From: Sideroxydans sp.
GTDB taxonomy: Bacteria > Pseudomonadota > Gammaproteobacteria > Burkholderiales > Gallionellaceae
Length of the DNA stretch: 64,000 nt
Reading direction: 5' to 3'
Assembly (NCBI GenBank): GCA_028687425.1
Contig: JAQUAD010000006.1
Location: 1 to 64,000 of the forward strand
Below, in pieces: positions 7,449 through 16,295 of this stretch. The first letter of the stretch is position 1, and each line of letters opens with the position of its first letter. A program made the position numbers and the translations under genes. The notes beneath the pieces were generated by a model. The model searched no databases. It was not told the origin of the DNA and saw only the letters and a list, made by a program, of their open reading frames with translations.

Positions 7449-9377
7449 ATGCGTTTCATTTGCCTGCTCATGCTGTTGTCGCCGCTGCCGTCCTTCGCTG
7501 ATGAAGCAAAGGATTTCATGGCCGTGCGCGCAGCATTCGCCTCCGGCAAGGAGGCCGGAACGCAAGAGGCACTCAAGCGTTTGCAGAGTTCTTCGCTGGA
7601 ACCCTACGCCACTTATTACCGTTTGCATGCGCATCTGGACGACAAGGATACGAGCGCCATCCATGCTTATCTGGCGCGCGAGGAAGATACGCCGGTGATC
7701 GACCAGTTCCGCGGTGAGTGGCTGAAGCAGATGGCAAAGCAAAAACGCTGGGACGAGTTTGCCGCCGAATACCCTTACCTGATCAATACGGACGCGGAGC
7801 TGACCTGCCATGCGCTGGGTTGGCAACGGGTGCAGAACGAGGCGCTGGCGTTGCGCGCCGCACGCAAACTCTGGTTCGAAGGCGAGGCGGATGCGAACAG
7901 TTGCGATGCCATATTCGATGTGGCGATCAAACGCGGCGTCATTACTGAACAGGACGTGGCGCAGCGCATTCAGACCCTGCTTGAGTCAGGCGAGTTGAAA
8001 GATGCGAAGAAGCTGGTGCGTTATCTGCCCAGCGCCGAACGTCTGCCCTTGGCGGAGCTGGATGACGCGCGCCGCAATCCGCAACGCTATCTGGGGCGCG
8101 TCAAGCTGGCCAACGCCGGCAGCGGACGACGCAAGACGGCGATGTTCGCTTTGCAACGGCTGGCACGTCAGGCTGTGAAGCCGGCCTATGTGCAATGGCA
8201 ACAGCTGAGCAAGTATTTCTCGCCTGAAGAGCAACAATATTTCTATTCATGGCTGGGCTATGAAGCGGCCCGTCAGCACGACCCGCGCGCGCTGGAATGG
8301 TATGCGGCGGCCGGAGATATCAGCCTCAATCCGCAACAGCTGGCATGGCGCGTGCGCGCGGCGTTGCGCGAGCAGAACTGGCACGCGGTGTGGGAAGGCA
8401 TTTCTTCCATGTCAGTGGCACAGCAGAACGAACGCAGCTGGCGCTACTGGAAGGCGCGCGCTCTGATCGCACTCGGGCACGAGCGCGATGCGGAAGCGAT
8501 CCTGACGCCGCTGAGTCGCGAGTATCGTTTCTACGGTCAACTGGCCGCGGAAGAATTGGGGGCTGCACCGGCAGCGGGTATCGTGACGGCGAAGTTCGTG
8601 GTCGATGAACAGGAAGTGGCGGCCATGCAGGCGCGCCCGGAGATACAGCGCACGGTGCTGCTGTACCAGATGGGGCTGCGCACGGAAGCGGCGAAGGAAT
8701 GGGATTGGGCGATGCGCGGACTGGACGATCGCGAGTTGCTGGTGGCTGCCGAAGTCGCGCGTCGCAACGAGATGTACGACCGTTCCATCAATGCCGCGAA
8801 TCGCACCGTCGAACTGCACGATTTCAACTTGCGCTATCCGGCGCCGTATCGCGATGCCTTGCAGGCATCCATCGACGAGCACGATGTCGAGGAAGCTTGG
8901 GTGTACGGCTTGATGCGTCAGGAGAGCCGCTTCGTGACCTATGCAAAATCCGATGTCGGTGCTGCCGGCCTGATGCAGATCATGCCCGAGACGGCGCGTT
9001 GGGCCGCACGCCGCATCGGCCTCAAGGGCTATCGCAAAGGTCTCATCCATCAGCTCGATGTGAACCTGCGCCTCGGCACCTATTACATGAAGAGCGTGTA
9101 CAGCCGCTTCGACGACAATCCGGTGCTGGCTTCCGCCGCCTATAACGCGGGGCCGACGCGTGCCAATCGCTGGCGTGGCGAAGTGCCGCTGGAAGGTGCG
9201 ATCTACGCCGAGACCATCCCCTTCGACGAGACGCGCGACTACGTGATGAAAGTGATGAGCAACACCATCTACTACGCAAAGCTGTTCGGTCATCCATCCG
9301 AATCACTCAAGCAGCGGCTGGGCGTCATCGCCACCAACAAACCGAAACAGGCGCCGGCGCATGCCTCCGCGATGTGA
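7449..9377 (+). CDS. Soluble lytic murein transglycosylase (Slt family)
   Basis: A 642-aa periplasmic peptidoglycan-cleaving enzyme. A short signal peptide ([17 protein letters not shown]) is followed by a long alpha-superhelical region, then the C-terminal SLT domain: the catalytic glutamate lies in GLMRQESRF near residue 491, with [10 protein letters not shown] and [14 protein letters not shown] as further family motifs. It forms 1,6-anhydromuropeptides during wall turnover. ATG 7449 was chosen because it begins the signal peptide; upstream starts add residues unrelated to export. The gene overlaps cca by 17 bases, suggesting cotranscription. Confidence 0.93.
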   Translation: MRFICLLMLLSPLPSFADEAKDFMAVRAAFASGKEAGTQEALKRLQSSSLEPYATYYRLHAHLDDKDTSAIHAYLAREEDTPVIDQFRGEWLKQMAKQKRWDEFAAEYPYLINTDAELTCHALGWQRVQNEALALRAARKLWFEGEADANSCDAIFDVAIKRGVITEQDVAQRIQTLLESGELKDAKKLVRYLPSAERLPLAELDDARRNPQRYLGRVKLANAGSGRRKTAMFALQRLARQAVKPAYVQWQQLSKYFSPEEQQYFYSWLGYEAARQHDPRALEWYAAAGDISLNPQQLAWRVRAALREQNWHAVWEGISSMSVAQQNERSWRYWKARALIALGHERDAEAILTPLSREYRFYGQLAAEELGAAPAAGIVTAKFVVDEQEVAAMQARPEIQRTVLLYQMGLRTEAAKEWDWAMRGLDDRELLVAAEVARRNEMYDRSINAANRTVELHDFNLRYPAPYRDALQASIDEHDVEEAWVYGLMRQESRFVTYAKSDVGAAGLMQIMPETARWAARRIGLKGYRKGLIHQLDVNLRLGTYYMKSVYSRFDDNPVLASAAYNAGPTRANRWRGEVPLEGAIYAETIPFDETRDYVMKVMSNTIYYAKLFGHPSESLKQRLGVIATNKPKQAPAHASAM

Positions 9378-10599
9378 GGGCCTGAAAGTCTACTGTGTGG
9401 GCGGCGCCGTGCGCGACCGCTTGCTCGGCTTGCCGGTGCAGGATCATGACTGGGTCGTGGTCGGCAGCACGCCGGAAGAAATGGAAGCGCGCGGTTTCAA
9501 GGCAGTGGGAGCGGACTTCCCCGTATTCCTGCATCCCGATACACATGAGGAATATGCGCTGGCGCGCACCGAGCGCAAGACGGCTGCAGGCTACAAGGGT
9601 TTCAACATCTACGCCTCACCCGATGTCACGCTGGAGCAGGATCTGTTGCGGCGCGACTTCACCGTCAATGCCATTGCCGAAGACGAGCATGGCAACCTGA
9701 TCGATCCGCACAACGGACAAGCCGACCTGAAAGCGGGCGTGTTGCGCCACGTCAGCGATGCCTTCGCCGAAGACCCGGTGCGCATCCTGCGCGGCGCAAG
9801 GTTCGCAGCGCGTTTCGGGTTCTCCATCGCACCCGAGACGCTGGAATTGATGCGCGCCATGGTGACCAACGGCGAAGTGGACGCGCTGGTGGCCGAACGC
9901 GTATGGCAGGAACTGTCGCGCGCGTTGATGGAAAGACATCCATCGCGTTTCTTTTTCACGCTGCGCGAAAGCGGCGCACTGAAAAAGATATTGCCGGAAG
10001 TGGACGCACTGTTCGGTGTGCCGCAACCCGTGCACTACCATCCCGAGATCGACTGCGGCGTGCATGTGATGATGGTGCTGGACGACACTGCCAAACTGAA
10101 CCGCACACTCGAAGTGCGTTTCGCTGCGCTCGGTCACGACCTGGGCAAAGCCACCACGCCCGAAGAGACCTTGCCCAGACACCTCGGTCACGAGCAACGC
10201 AGCATCGATCTGGTGAAGGGTGTATGCGAACGACTGCGCGTCCCCGGCGACTGCCGCGACCTTGCGTTACTGGTTGCGCAATATCACAGCCACGTCCACC
10301 GCGCCCGCGACCTGCGCCCGGACACCATCGTCAAACTGTTCGACCGCTGCGACCTGTGGCGCAAACCGGAGCGCTTCACAGAAATATTGCACGCTTGCGA
10401 ATCCGACGCCCACGGTCGCACCGGACACGAGAACGATGCCTATCCGCAGGCCAGCTATCTGCTGGAATGCGCGCGTGCGGCACAGGCGGTAAATGCAGGT
10501 GAGATCGCACGCGCCTGTGTGGACAAGAATCTCATCGCAGACAAGGTGCGCGAAGCGCGCATCGTGGCGGTGGAAGCGGTGGTCAGCAAGAAGACGTAG
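9361..10599 (+). CDS. cca: CCA tRNA nucleotidyltransferase with HD domain
   Basis: A 412-aa enzyme that adds or repairs the 3'-CCA end of tRNAs, the same length as E. coli Cca. The nucleotidyltransferase motif [20 protein letters not shown] is at residues 14-33, [10 protein letters not shown] and [14 protein letters not shown] follow, and an HD phosphohydrolase domain begins near residue 225 with [12 protein letters not shown]. The start at 9361 lies inside the end of the transglycosylase gene; no better ATG or GTG is available before the catalytic motif. Confidence 0.94.
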   Translation: MPPRCEGLKVYCVGGAVRDRLLGLPVQDHDWVVVGSTPEEMEARGFKAVGADFPVFLHPDTHEEYALARTERKTAAGYKGFNIYASPDVTLEQDLLRRDFTVNAIAEDEHGNLIDPHNGQADLKAGVLRHVSDAFAEDPVRILRGARFAARFGFSIAPETLELMRAMVTNGEVDALVAERVWQELSRALMERHPSRFFFTLRESGALKKILPEVDALFGVPQPVHYHPEIDCGVHVMMVLDDTAKLNRTLEVRFAALGHDLGKATTPEETLPRHLGHEQRSIDLVKGVCERLRVPGDCRDLALLVAQYHSHVHRARDLRPDTIVKLFDRCDLWRKPERFTEILHACESDAHGRTGHENDAYPQASYLLECARAAQAVNAGEIARACVDKNLIADKVREARIVAVEAVVSKKT

Positions 10600-10640
10600 C
10601 ATCCATCCATATGGTCGAGACAAGCAAGGAGCCGGCTCAA

Positions 10641-11180
10641 GTGAAATACAGCGCAACATTGACAATCCTTTTGCTACTGGGCGTGCTGTTATTCGGCGGC
10701 TGTGCCAATAATGATTGGCGGACGGCCAGTCGAGCCTCTGCCGGCATCGCGCCCGACCCGGCAACCACTGATGAAGCCGTGCTGATCGTGTTCGGTGCGA
10801 ATGCTTGGGGTTGGCGCGGCTGGTTCGCCATTCATACCTGGATTGCGGCCAAGCACGGCGGCGAGTCTGCGTATACGGTCTATGATGTGGTCGGCTGGCG
10901 CGCACGGAATGGACAGCCGGTCATGCAGGTCACGCAGGACATCCCGGATCGCTACTGGTTCGGAGAGCGCCCCAGGATCATCAAGCAATTCCGCGGAGCA
11001 GGGGTCGACAAGCTGATCGCTGAAGTCGATAAAGCCGCTCAAGAGTATCCGTGGAAAGATACATATACGGCCTTTCCCGGCCCCAACAGCAATACATTCG
11101 TTGCGTGGATCGGTAAGCGTGTGCCGGAACTGCAGTTGACTTTGCCGCTTTCGGCGATCGGGAGCGGTTACGCCGATTGA
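10641..11180 (+). CDS. DUF3750 lipoprotein
   Basis: A 179-aa product with a lipoprotein signal sequence (LLLLGVLLFGGC, lipobox cysteine at about residue 21), matching the DUF3750 family of envelope proteins of unknown role. Characteristic parts are AWGWRGWFAIHTWIA, YTVYDVVGWR and the C-terminal FVAWIGKRVPELQLTLP. I placed the start at GTG 10641, nine bases after AAGGAG, because the lipoprotein signal begins there; ATG 10611 would prepend ten polar residues. The 3' end overlaps the convergent deoxyinosine glycosylase gene by 13 bases. Confidence 0.82.
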   Translation: MKYSATLTILLLLGVLLFGGCANNDWRTASRASAGIAPDPATTDEAVLIVFGANAWGWRGWFAIHTWIAAKHGGESAYTVYDVVGWRARNGQPVMQVTQDIPDRYWFGERPRIIKQFRGAGVDKLIAEVDKAAQEYPWKDTYTAFPGPNSNTFVAWIGKRVPELQLTLPLSAIGSGYAD

Positions 11181-11689
11181 CGATGCACCGGGCTGGACCT
11201 GTTCACGATACCTCTCCATTCCTGCAGCTTTGCTGCATAACGCATCCCGGCATGTGCCGGACTGGTTGAAGGCAAACGCGACATTTCCAGTTCCGGCAAC
11301 TCCTGCTTTCCTAAGACGAACTTCCTGAAGCTCTGCTCCGCTTTCGCGCCGTTGAAGTACACGTGCGCGATACTGGGATGTTGCGCAAGGAAGGTGGCGA
11401 AGTCGTTGGCCTGTTCCAGTTTGATGTCGCTGTCGAGACTGCCCTCACGTTCGCATGAGTGCAGCACGTCCCACAGGGCGATACCTGCCTGCTTGAGTCT
11501 TTCCAGTCTTTGTTCGTAGGGCAGGTGCGGATGCGCGCCGACCAGTTCACCCATGATCTTCCAGAATGCGTTGTGCGGATGGGCGTAGTACTGCTGTGCG
11601 TCGAGTGAGCGCTGGCCGGGCATGCTGCCGAGGATGAGGATTCTGGCTCTGCGATCCGCAACAGGCGGGAAACTGTGGTGACGCGACAT
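11168..11689 (-). CDS. DNA-deoxyinosine glycosylase (uracil-DNA glycosylase superfamily)
   Basis: A 173-aa member of the UDG superfamily, closest to the hypoxanthine/deoxyinosine glycosylase group. The motif ILGSMPGQRSLDAQQYYAHP (residues 19-38) is followed by NAFWKIMGEL, and the C-terminal catalytic loop reads STSPAHAG. Such enzymes remove hypoxanthine arising from adenine deamination. The gene lies five bases downstream of the MidA-like methyltransferase on the same strand, so the two form an operon. Confidence 0.88.
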   Translation of the reverse strand: MSRHHSFPPVADRRARILILGSMPGQRSLDAQQYYAHPHNAFWKIMGELVGAHPHLPYEQRLERLKQAGIALWDVLHSCEREGSLDSDIKLEQANDFATFLAQHPSIAHVYFNGAKAEQSFRKFVLGKQELPELEMSRLPSTSPAHAGMRYAAKLQEWRGIVNRSSPVHRQSA

Positions 11690-11694
11690 GCCGT

Positions 11695-12849
11695 TCAGAG
11701 CATGCGCGAACGGTCGCCCGACATGAAGTTGTGCAAGGGTGTGTCGATTCCCTTACCCATCACCAGTACCTTGAACAGTTCGCCCATCTCGGCCGGGCTG
11801 GTGAGTTTCTGAACCTGTTTGGCGAGCGGCAGGTATTCGCGCACGTTCTCGGGCGATGTTTCGCCGAGCAGGTCGGGCAGGCCGTTGTTGAGCAGGAAGT
11901 GCGCTTGTGTGGTGTAGCCGAGCAAATGGGCACCGTAGTCGATAGCGGCTTCGGCAGCCGCAGTGAAATCGACGTGCGAGGTGATGTCCTGCAGGCCGGG
12001 CAGGTAGAAGGGGTCGTCGTGCGAGTGGTGGCGGTAGTGGCACATCAATGTGCCGCGATGGCGTTGCGGGTGGTAATACTCGCGCTCACCGAAGCCGTAG
12101 TCGATGAACAGCAGCGCGCCGCGTGTGAGGCGCTCGGCCAGGCTGGAGACCAGGCCGCGCGCAGCGAGCGAAACTTCGCTGAGATAGTCGTCCGGGACGG
12201 CGATGCCCTTGGCGATGTCGTGCAATGCCTCGTTCTGCGGCACGCGGTCGGCCCAGACGAATCGGTTGTCTTCGGTGGCAACGCCGCGCTCCATGATGCG
12301 ACCTTCGTTCCAGAACACCAGATGTACCGGCAATGCGTCCAGCACTTCGTTGCCGAACACTGCGCCGCTGAGGGTGTCTGGCAGTGTATCCAGCCAGTGG
12401 ATGCGTTCCACCAGATGCGGCAGGTGTTCTTGCAACATTGCCTGCTGGCGTTCGCGCAAGTCAGCGCTGACTTCAAGGATGGAATAGGTCTCCGGCAGGG
12501 CGTCGAGACGTTCCAGTTCATGCAGGACGTCCAGAGCGAGCTTGCCGCTGCCTGCGCCGAGTTCGAGGATGTGCGGCGTACTGGCCTGCATCACATCCTG
12601 CAGTTGTCGTGCGAGTGTGCGGCCGAACAGGGATGAGATCTCCGGTGCGGTGACGAAATCGCCCGATTCGCCGAATTTCCGTGCCCCGGCAGTGTAGTAG
12701 CCCAGGCCCGGTGCATACAGCGCCAATTCCATGAAGCGCGAAAAGGGTATCCAGCCGCCCTGACTCAGGATGTCGTTGCGGATCAGCTCGCACAGGCGGG
12801 CGCTGTGGGCGAGGGCGTCGGTGCTAGGGGGCGGAAGGTTTACTTGCAT
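11695..12849 (-). CDS. SAM-dependent methyltransferase, MidA/NDUFAF7 family
   Basis: A 384-aa methyltransferase of the family that includes mitochondrial MidA/NDUFAF7, an arginine methyltransferase for a complex I subunit. The SAM-binding motif HILELGAGSGKLALDVL is at about residues 95-111. Upstream GYYTAGARKFGESGDFVTAPE and later FIDYGFGEREYYHPQR and GTLMCHYRHH are family-specific. Bacterial substrates are not established. It starts at ATG with few alternatives; the deoxyinosine glycosylase follows on the same strand. Confidence 0.9.
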   Translation of the reverse strand: MQVNLPPPSTDALAHSARLCELIRNDILSQGGWIPFSRFMELALYAPGLGYYTAGARKFGESGDFVTAPEISSLFGRTLARQLQDVMQASTPHILELGAGSGKLALDVLHELERLDALPETYSILEVSADLRERQQAMLQEHLPHLVERIHWLDTLPDTLSGAVFGNEVLDALPVHLVFWNEGRIMERGVATEDNRFVWADRVPQNEALHDIAKGIAVPDDYLSEVSLAARGLVSSLAERLTRGALLFIDYGFGEREYYHPQRHRGTLMCHYRHHSHDDPFYLPGLQDITSHVDFTAAAEAAIDYGAHLLGYTTQAHFLLNNGLPDLLGETSPENVREYLPLAKQVQKLTSPAEMGELFKVLVMGKGIDTPLHNFMSGDRSRML

Positions 12850-12906
12850 GCTCGGTTATAATCCCCGAAGCGTCATAAATCTACTGCGCGACTCCATGCC
12901 GAGGTT

Positions 12907-12968
12907 GGGCGGTGCTCGCACTCCTCACATACTATTTGTATGCTGCGGGTGCTGTGCGCCGTCCGCCC
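12907..12968. repeat. Imperfect 62-base hairpin upstream of SDR gene
   Basis: Outer arms GGGCGG and CCGCCC, and inner arms CATAC/GTATG around a five-base loop, give a long interrupted stem. It lies in the roughly 200-base divergent spacer between the MidA-like gene and the SDR gene. It has the appearance of a dispersed palindromic element rather than a terminator, since no T-run follows. Confidence 0.55.
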
Positions 12969-13050
12969 TCGCCATGAAGCCGCTCGCTACGATTTCTGCT
13001 CGCTTCGGTAGTGAGTGTTGTCGATGGGCCAAAGTTTAGTGGGGATTGCT

Positions 13051-13791
13051 ATGCAGGGCAAAACAATATTGGTCACAGGCGGGGCGAAGCGCGTCGGCGC
13101 GGCGATCGTGCGTCGTCTGCATGCAGCCGGCGCGAATGTCGCCATCCATTTCCGCAGCTCGGTTTACGAGGCCTTCGCTTTGCGCGGCGAGCTGAACGAC
13201 CTGCGCGAGAATTCCGCGATCTGTGTGCAGGCTGACTTGCTGGAGAATGCCAGCCTGCCAGCTATGGTCGACGAGGTGGTGCGACATTTCGGTCAGCTGG
13301 ACGGGCTGATCAACAATGCCTCCAGTTTCTATGCCACGCCCTTGGCCGAGATCGATGCCTCGCAATGGCATGATCTGATCGGCACCAATTTGCAGGCGCC
13401 GTTGTTCCTGGCGCAGGCGGCGGGAGCTGAGCTGCGCCGTCGGCATGGCTGCATCGTGAACATCGTGGACATTCATGCCGAGCGGCCGATGCAGGGACAC
13501 TTGTTGTATAGCGCGGCCAAGGCCGGCTTAGTGGCGCTGACCAAGGGGCTGGCTCAGGAAATGGCGCCGCAGGTACGCGTGAATGCCGTTGCACCCGGCG
13601 TCATCGTCTGGCCGGAAGGCGATGAGTGGCAAGACGAAGAGAAGCGGCGCAAGATCGTGGCGCACACGCTGCTCAAACGCGAGGGCAGTCCGGAAGACAT
13701 CGCCAAGGCGGTGCAATTCCTGATCGCGGATGCGCCATATATCACTGGCCAAGTCATCGCTGTCGACGGCGGCCGCAGCATCAACCTTTGA
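13051..13791 (+). CDS. Pteridine reductase-like short-chain dehydrogenase
   Basis: A 246-aa SDR oxidoreductase. The cofactor motif TGGAKRVG at residues 8-15 has the arginine seen in pteridine reductases, NNASSFY and [11 protein letters not shown] follow, and the catalytic YSAAK is near residue 153. This pattern matches the FolM/pteridine-reductase group that reduces dihydrofolate or dihydrobiopterin. ATG 13051 ([11 protein letters not shown]) is the likely start; upstream in-frame ATGs add non-conserved residues. The gene lies seven bases before ttcA, a linkage I have seen in many betaproteobacteria. Confidence 0.82.
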   Translation: MQGKTILVTGGAKRVGAAIVRRLHAAGANVAIHFRSSVYEAFALRGELNDLRENSAICVQADLLENASLPAMVDEVVRHFGQLDGLINNASSFYATPLAEIDASQWHDLIGTNLQAPLFLAQAAGAELRRRHGCIVNIVDIHAERPMQGHLLYSAAKAGLVALTKGLAQEMAPQVRVNAVAPGVIVWPEGDEWQDEEKRRKIVAHTLLKREGSPEDIAKAVQFLIADAPYITGQVIAVDGGRSINL

Positions 13792-13798
13792 GACAAAA

Positions 13799-14644
13799 AT
13801 GAACGACATCACCCAACCTATCCATTTTGAACACCACTCCACCAACTTCAACCGCCTCAAGGGGCGTCTGGAAAGTTCGGTGGGCAAGGCCATCGGCGAT
13901 TTCAACATGATCGAGGACGGCGACGTGGTGATGGTGTGTCTGTCCGGCGGCAAGGATTCCTACACGCTGCTCGACATCCTGCGTACCTTGCAGAAACGCG
14001 CGCCCATCGACTTCAAACTGATCGCGATGAACCTGGATCAGAAGCAGCCGGGCTTTCCGGAAGACGTGTTGCCGAACTATCTGAAGTCCATCGGGGTGGA
14101 TTTCCATATCGAGACGCAGGACACCTATTCCATCGTCAAGGAGAAGATCCCCGAGGGCAAGACCACCTGCTCACTGTGCTCACGCCTGCGTCGCGGCATC
14201 ATCTACAAGGTGGCTGGCGAGCTGGGTGCGAACAAGATCGCGCTGGGTCATCACCGCGACGACATGATCGAGACGCTGTTCCTGAACATGTTCTTCGGCG
14301 GCAAACTGAAGGCGATGCCGCCCAAGCTGGTGACCGACAAGGGCGACCATGTGGTGATCCGTCCGCTGGCCTATTGCGTGGAGAAAGACATCGCCCGTTA
14401 TGCACGCGGCATGGAATTCCCCATCATCCCGTGCAATCTGTGCGGCTCGCAGGAGAATCTGCAGCGGCAGAACATCAAGCAGATGTTGACCGAGTGGGAG
14501 CGTCAGTATCCGGGACGTTCGCAGACCATCTTCACAGCTATGCAAAACGTGCGTCCCTCGCACTTGCTGGATGGTAGCCTGTTCGACTTCAAGGGCATCA
14601 AGGCTGGCGATCACGTCGCGGAAGGCGACGTGGCATTCGACTGA
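13799..14644 (+). CDS. ttcA: tRNA 2-thiocytidine(32) synthetase TtcA
   Basis: A 281-aa ATP-dependent tRNA thiolase that makes s2C32. The PP-loop motif [13 protein letters not shown] is at about residues 47-59, the [10 protein letters not shown] pair at about residue 125 and PCNLCGSQ near residue 217 provide the cysteines for the [4Fe-4S] cluster. Length is slightly below E. coli TtcA (311 aa). ATG 13799 directly follows the SDR stop (TGAGACAAAAATG). Cytoplasmic tRNA modification enzyme. Confidence 0.95.
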   Translation: MNDITQPIHFEHHSTNFNRLKGRLESSVGKAIGDFNMIEDGDVVMVCLSGGKDSYTLLDILRTLQKRAPIDFKLIAMNLDQKQPGFPEDVLPNYLKSIGVDFHIETQDTYSIVKEKIPEGKTTCSLCSRLRRGIIYKVAGELGANKIALGHHRDDMIETLFLNMFFGGKLKAMPPKLVTDKGDHVVIRPLAYCVEKDIARYARGMEFPIIPCNLCGSQENLQRQNIKQMLTEWERQYPGRSQTIFTAMQNVRPSHLLDGSLFDFKGIKAGDHVAEGDVAFD

Positions 14645-14708
14645 GTGCGGTGACCGCACGATCACTCCCGCCCGCGGCGGTTGCCGCCATGCTGCAACAC
14701 CACCCAGC

Positions 14709-15140
14709 CTAGTCGTGGCCGGGCCTGCGTAGCATCTTGTTCACTTCATCCTGATGCGCGGTCTCCGTGGCGACCATGCTGCGGGCATATTCTTCCAGCC
14801 GGACATCCTTGTCTTTGGCCAGCGCCAGCAACTCGTGATAGCAGTTGAGCGCCTCGGTCTCGTGCGCCAACGATTCGCGCAGGATGTCGCCGATGTCGTG
14901 GCTGTGCGATTCCAATAGCGGGCCGATCTTCAGCGACGGGTAACCTTGCAGCCAGGTCACCATTTCACCCGCCAGGCGCGCATGCAGCAGGCCTTCTTCT
15001 GCCTGCTTGTTCAGCCATTCGACGACGGGGATGCGGTTGTAGCCGTAGACCATCAGCGCGTAGTGGGTGTAACGCACCGTACCGGCCAGTTCGAGTTCGA
15101 GGATGCGGTTGAGTGTTTTGAGAACAGCGTCTTTGTCCAT
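14709..15140 (-). CDS. Ferritin-like (bacterioferritin family) protein
   Basis: A 143-aa four-helix-bundle protein. Candidate iron ligands are E17 (ELELAG), E49/H53 (EEGLLHARLAGEM), E94 (LAHETEALNCYHELL) and E126/H129 (ETAHQDEV). In classical bacterioferritin the second ligand pair is ExxH; here the spacing is ExxxH, so the site may differ. It is also about 15 residues shorter than typical bacterioferritin. Strong AAGGAGGTC ribosome-binding site. It likely stores or handles iron, relevant in an iron-rich lifestyle. Confidence 0.8.
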   Translation of the reverse strand: MDKDAVLKTLNRILELELAGTVRYTHYALMVYGYNRIPVVEWLNKQAEEGLLHARLAGEMVTWLQGYPSLKIGPLLESHSHDIGDILRESLAHETEALNCYHELLALAKDKDVRLEEYARSMVATETAHQDEVNKMLRRPGHD

Positions 15141-15245
15141 GATGACCTCCTTGCTTCAGGTGGTTGCGGCGGACGGACTGCCGTCGGGACATTTTATGCC
15201 TTCTGCCGCGCGGTGCAATCACCCGCGCGGGTGGGGACAGAGACG

Positions 15246-15692
15246 CTAGACCGCGACCTTGAAGATCACCTTGCGCACCGTACCGGTGCCTATCAGCGGC
15301 GCATGCGCATCCTCCGGGAAGAAGATGCAGAAGTGATCCGGCGGCACCGGCACGTAGGAGGCAGGCGCGTCGTGGAAGAAGCGGATGTCTTTCTCTGCGC
15401 TGTGTTCGCTCACCGGATTCAGGCAATCGGCCAGCGGCTTCCAGCCCATCGTCTCGTCGCCTTCCAGCACCAGCTGGATGTCGATGTATTTGCGGTGCGC
15501 TTCCAGATTCGCCATTTCTTTGGTTTTGGCGGGCACCTGTTCCACGATGGCGATCAGATCGTCGCCGATGATGGGATAACGCCCCGGCGGAAGACTGAAG
15601 AAATCCGTGTTGCGGATGTGCGCGAACGCACGCGCGAATAGCGGATGCAGCCCTTCGTAACGCTCGGACTGTGACATGGCTGAGAGGATCAT
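15246..15692 (-). CDS. YhcH/YjgK/YiaL family protein
   Basis: A 148-aa cupin-like protein of the YhcH/YjgK/YiaL (DUF386) family. Landmarks are LPPGRYPIIGDD, the LEAHRKYIDIQLVLEG metal-site region and a C-terminal DHFCIFFPEDAHAP. Relatives are implicated in sugar catabolism (for example sialate- or galactose-related), but the substrate here is unclear. Its start overlaps the PAP2 phosphatase stop by four bases (ATGA), making it the last gene of the cytochrome b561-EptA-PAP2 operon, which is an unexpected context. Confidence 0.85.
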   Translation of the reverse strand: MILSAMSQSERYEGLHPLFARAFAHIRNTDFFSLPPGRYPIIGDDLIAIVEQVPAKTKEMANLEAHRKYIDIQLVLEGDETMGWKPLADCLNPVSEHSAEKDIRFFHDAPASYVPVPPDHFCIFFPEDAHAPLIGTGTVRKVIFKVAV

Positions 15693-16285
15693 GACGGGTT
15701 CTCTTCTGGTTTTTTCTTGCGATAGGGCGAGGTCCACCATGCGGCGCAGATGATGCCGATCAGGCAGCCGGCAAGCACGGCGGAAAGCGTGTGGGCGTCC
15801 AGCATCAGGCGCGCGCCCATGGTGAGCAGCAGGATGGGCAGCAAATAGAGCAGGTGCCACGGTCCGTAGCGGCGCGCCACGAAGTACACGGCGCAGGACG
15901 ACATCGACGAATGTCCGGAGGGCATGTTGTGGCGGCTATCTGGCGCGTAGGGGCGTTCACCGATGCGCGTTCCACCGACTTCTACATCGTTCACGATGCG
16001 CTTCAATCCTTGCGTGGCGACGGTGGTGGTGACGGCGATGGTGAGCAGTTGCACTATGCCTTCCTTGTCGCGTAGCAGCAAGGGCAGGCCGACCTGGGCG
16101 ATGGTGTTGACGAAGCGCAACTTGGTCTCGGTCGGTTCCACCCAGGACGGTCTTTCCGCATTCAGGTTTTCGCGGTAGCTGGCGAGGTCGGACGGATAGA
16201 ACACGCACACCAGCAGACTCAGCAGGCAGGCGGTAATGAAACCCATCGGGCGTTTTTTCGGCAGATAGTCTCGCCACTGGCTCAA
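15689..16285 (-). CDS. PAP2-family membrane phosphatase
   Basis: A 198-aa integral membrane phosphatase with about five hydrophobic segments. The PAP2 motifs are recognisable: K at GLKRIV with RP in IGERPYAPDSRHN, PSGHSSMSS, and ARLMLDAHTLSAVLAG. In the last motif the aspartate that normally assists the catalytic histidine (HxxxD) is replaced by alanine. A TTG start at 16285 preceded by AAGGAA gives full coverage; ATG 16246 is the alternative. Lying 10 bases after the phosphoethanolamine transferase, it may dephosphorylate undecaprenyl-PP or lipid A, but this is inferred from context. Confidence 0.78.
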   Translation of the reverse strand: MSQWRDYLPKKRPMGFITACLLSLLVCVFYPSDLASYRENLNAERPSWVEPTETKLRFVNTIAQVGLPLLLRDKEGIVQLLTIAVTTTVATQGLKRIVNDVEVGGTRIGERPYAPDSRHNMPSGHSSMSSCAVYFVARRYGPWHLLYLLPILLLTMGARLMLDAHTLSAVLAGCLIGIICAAWWTSPYRKKKPEENPS

Positions 16286-16295
16286 AGCGGATTCC

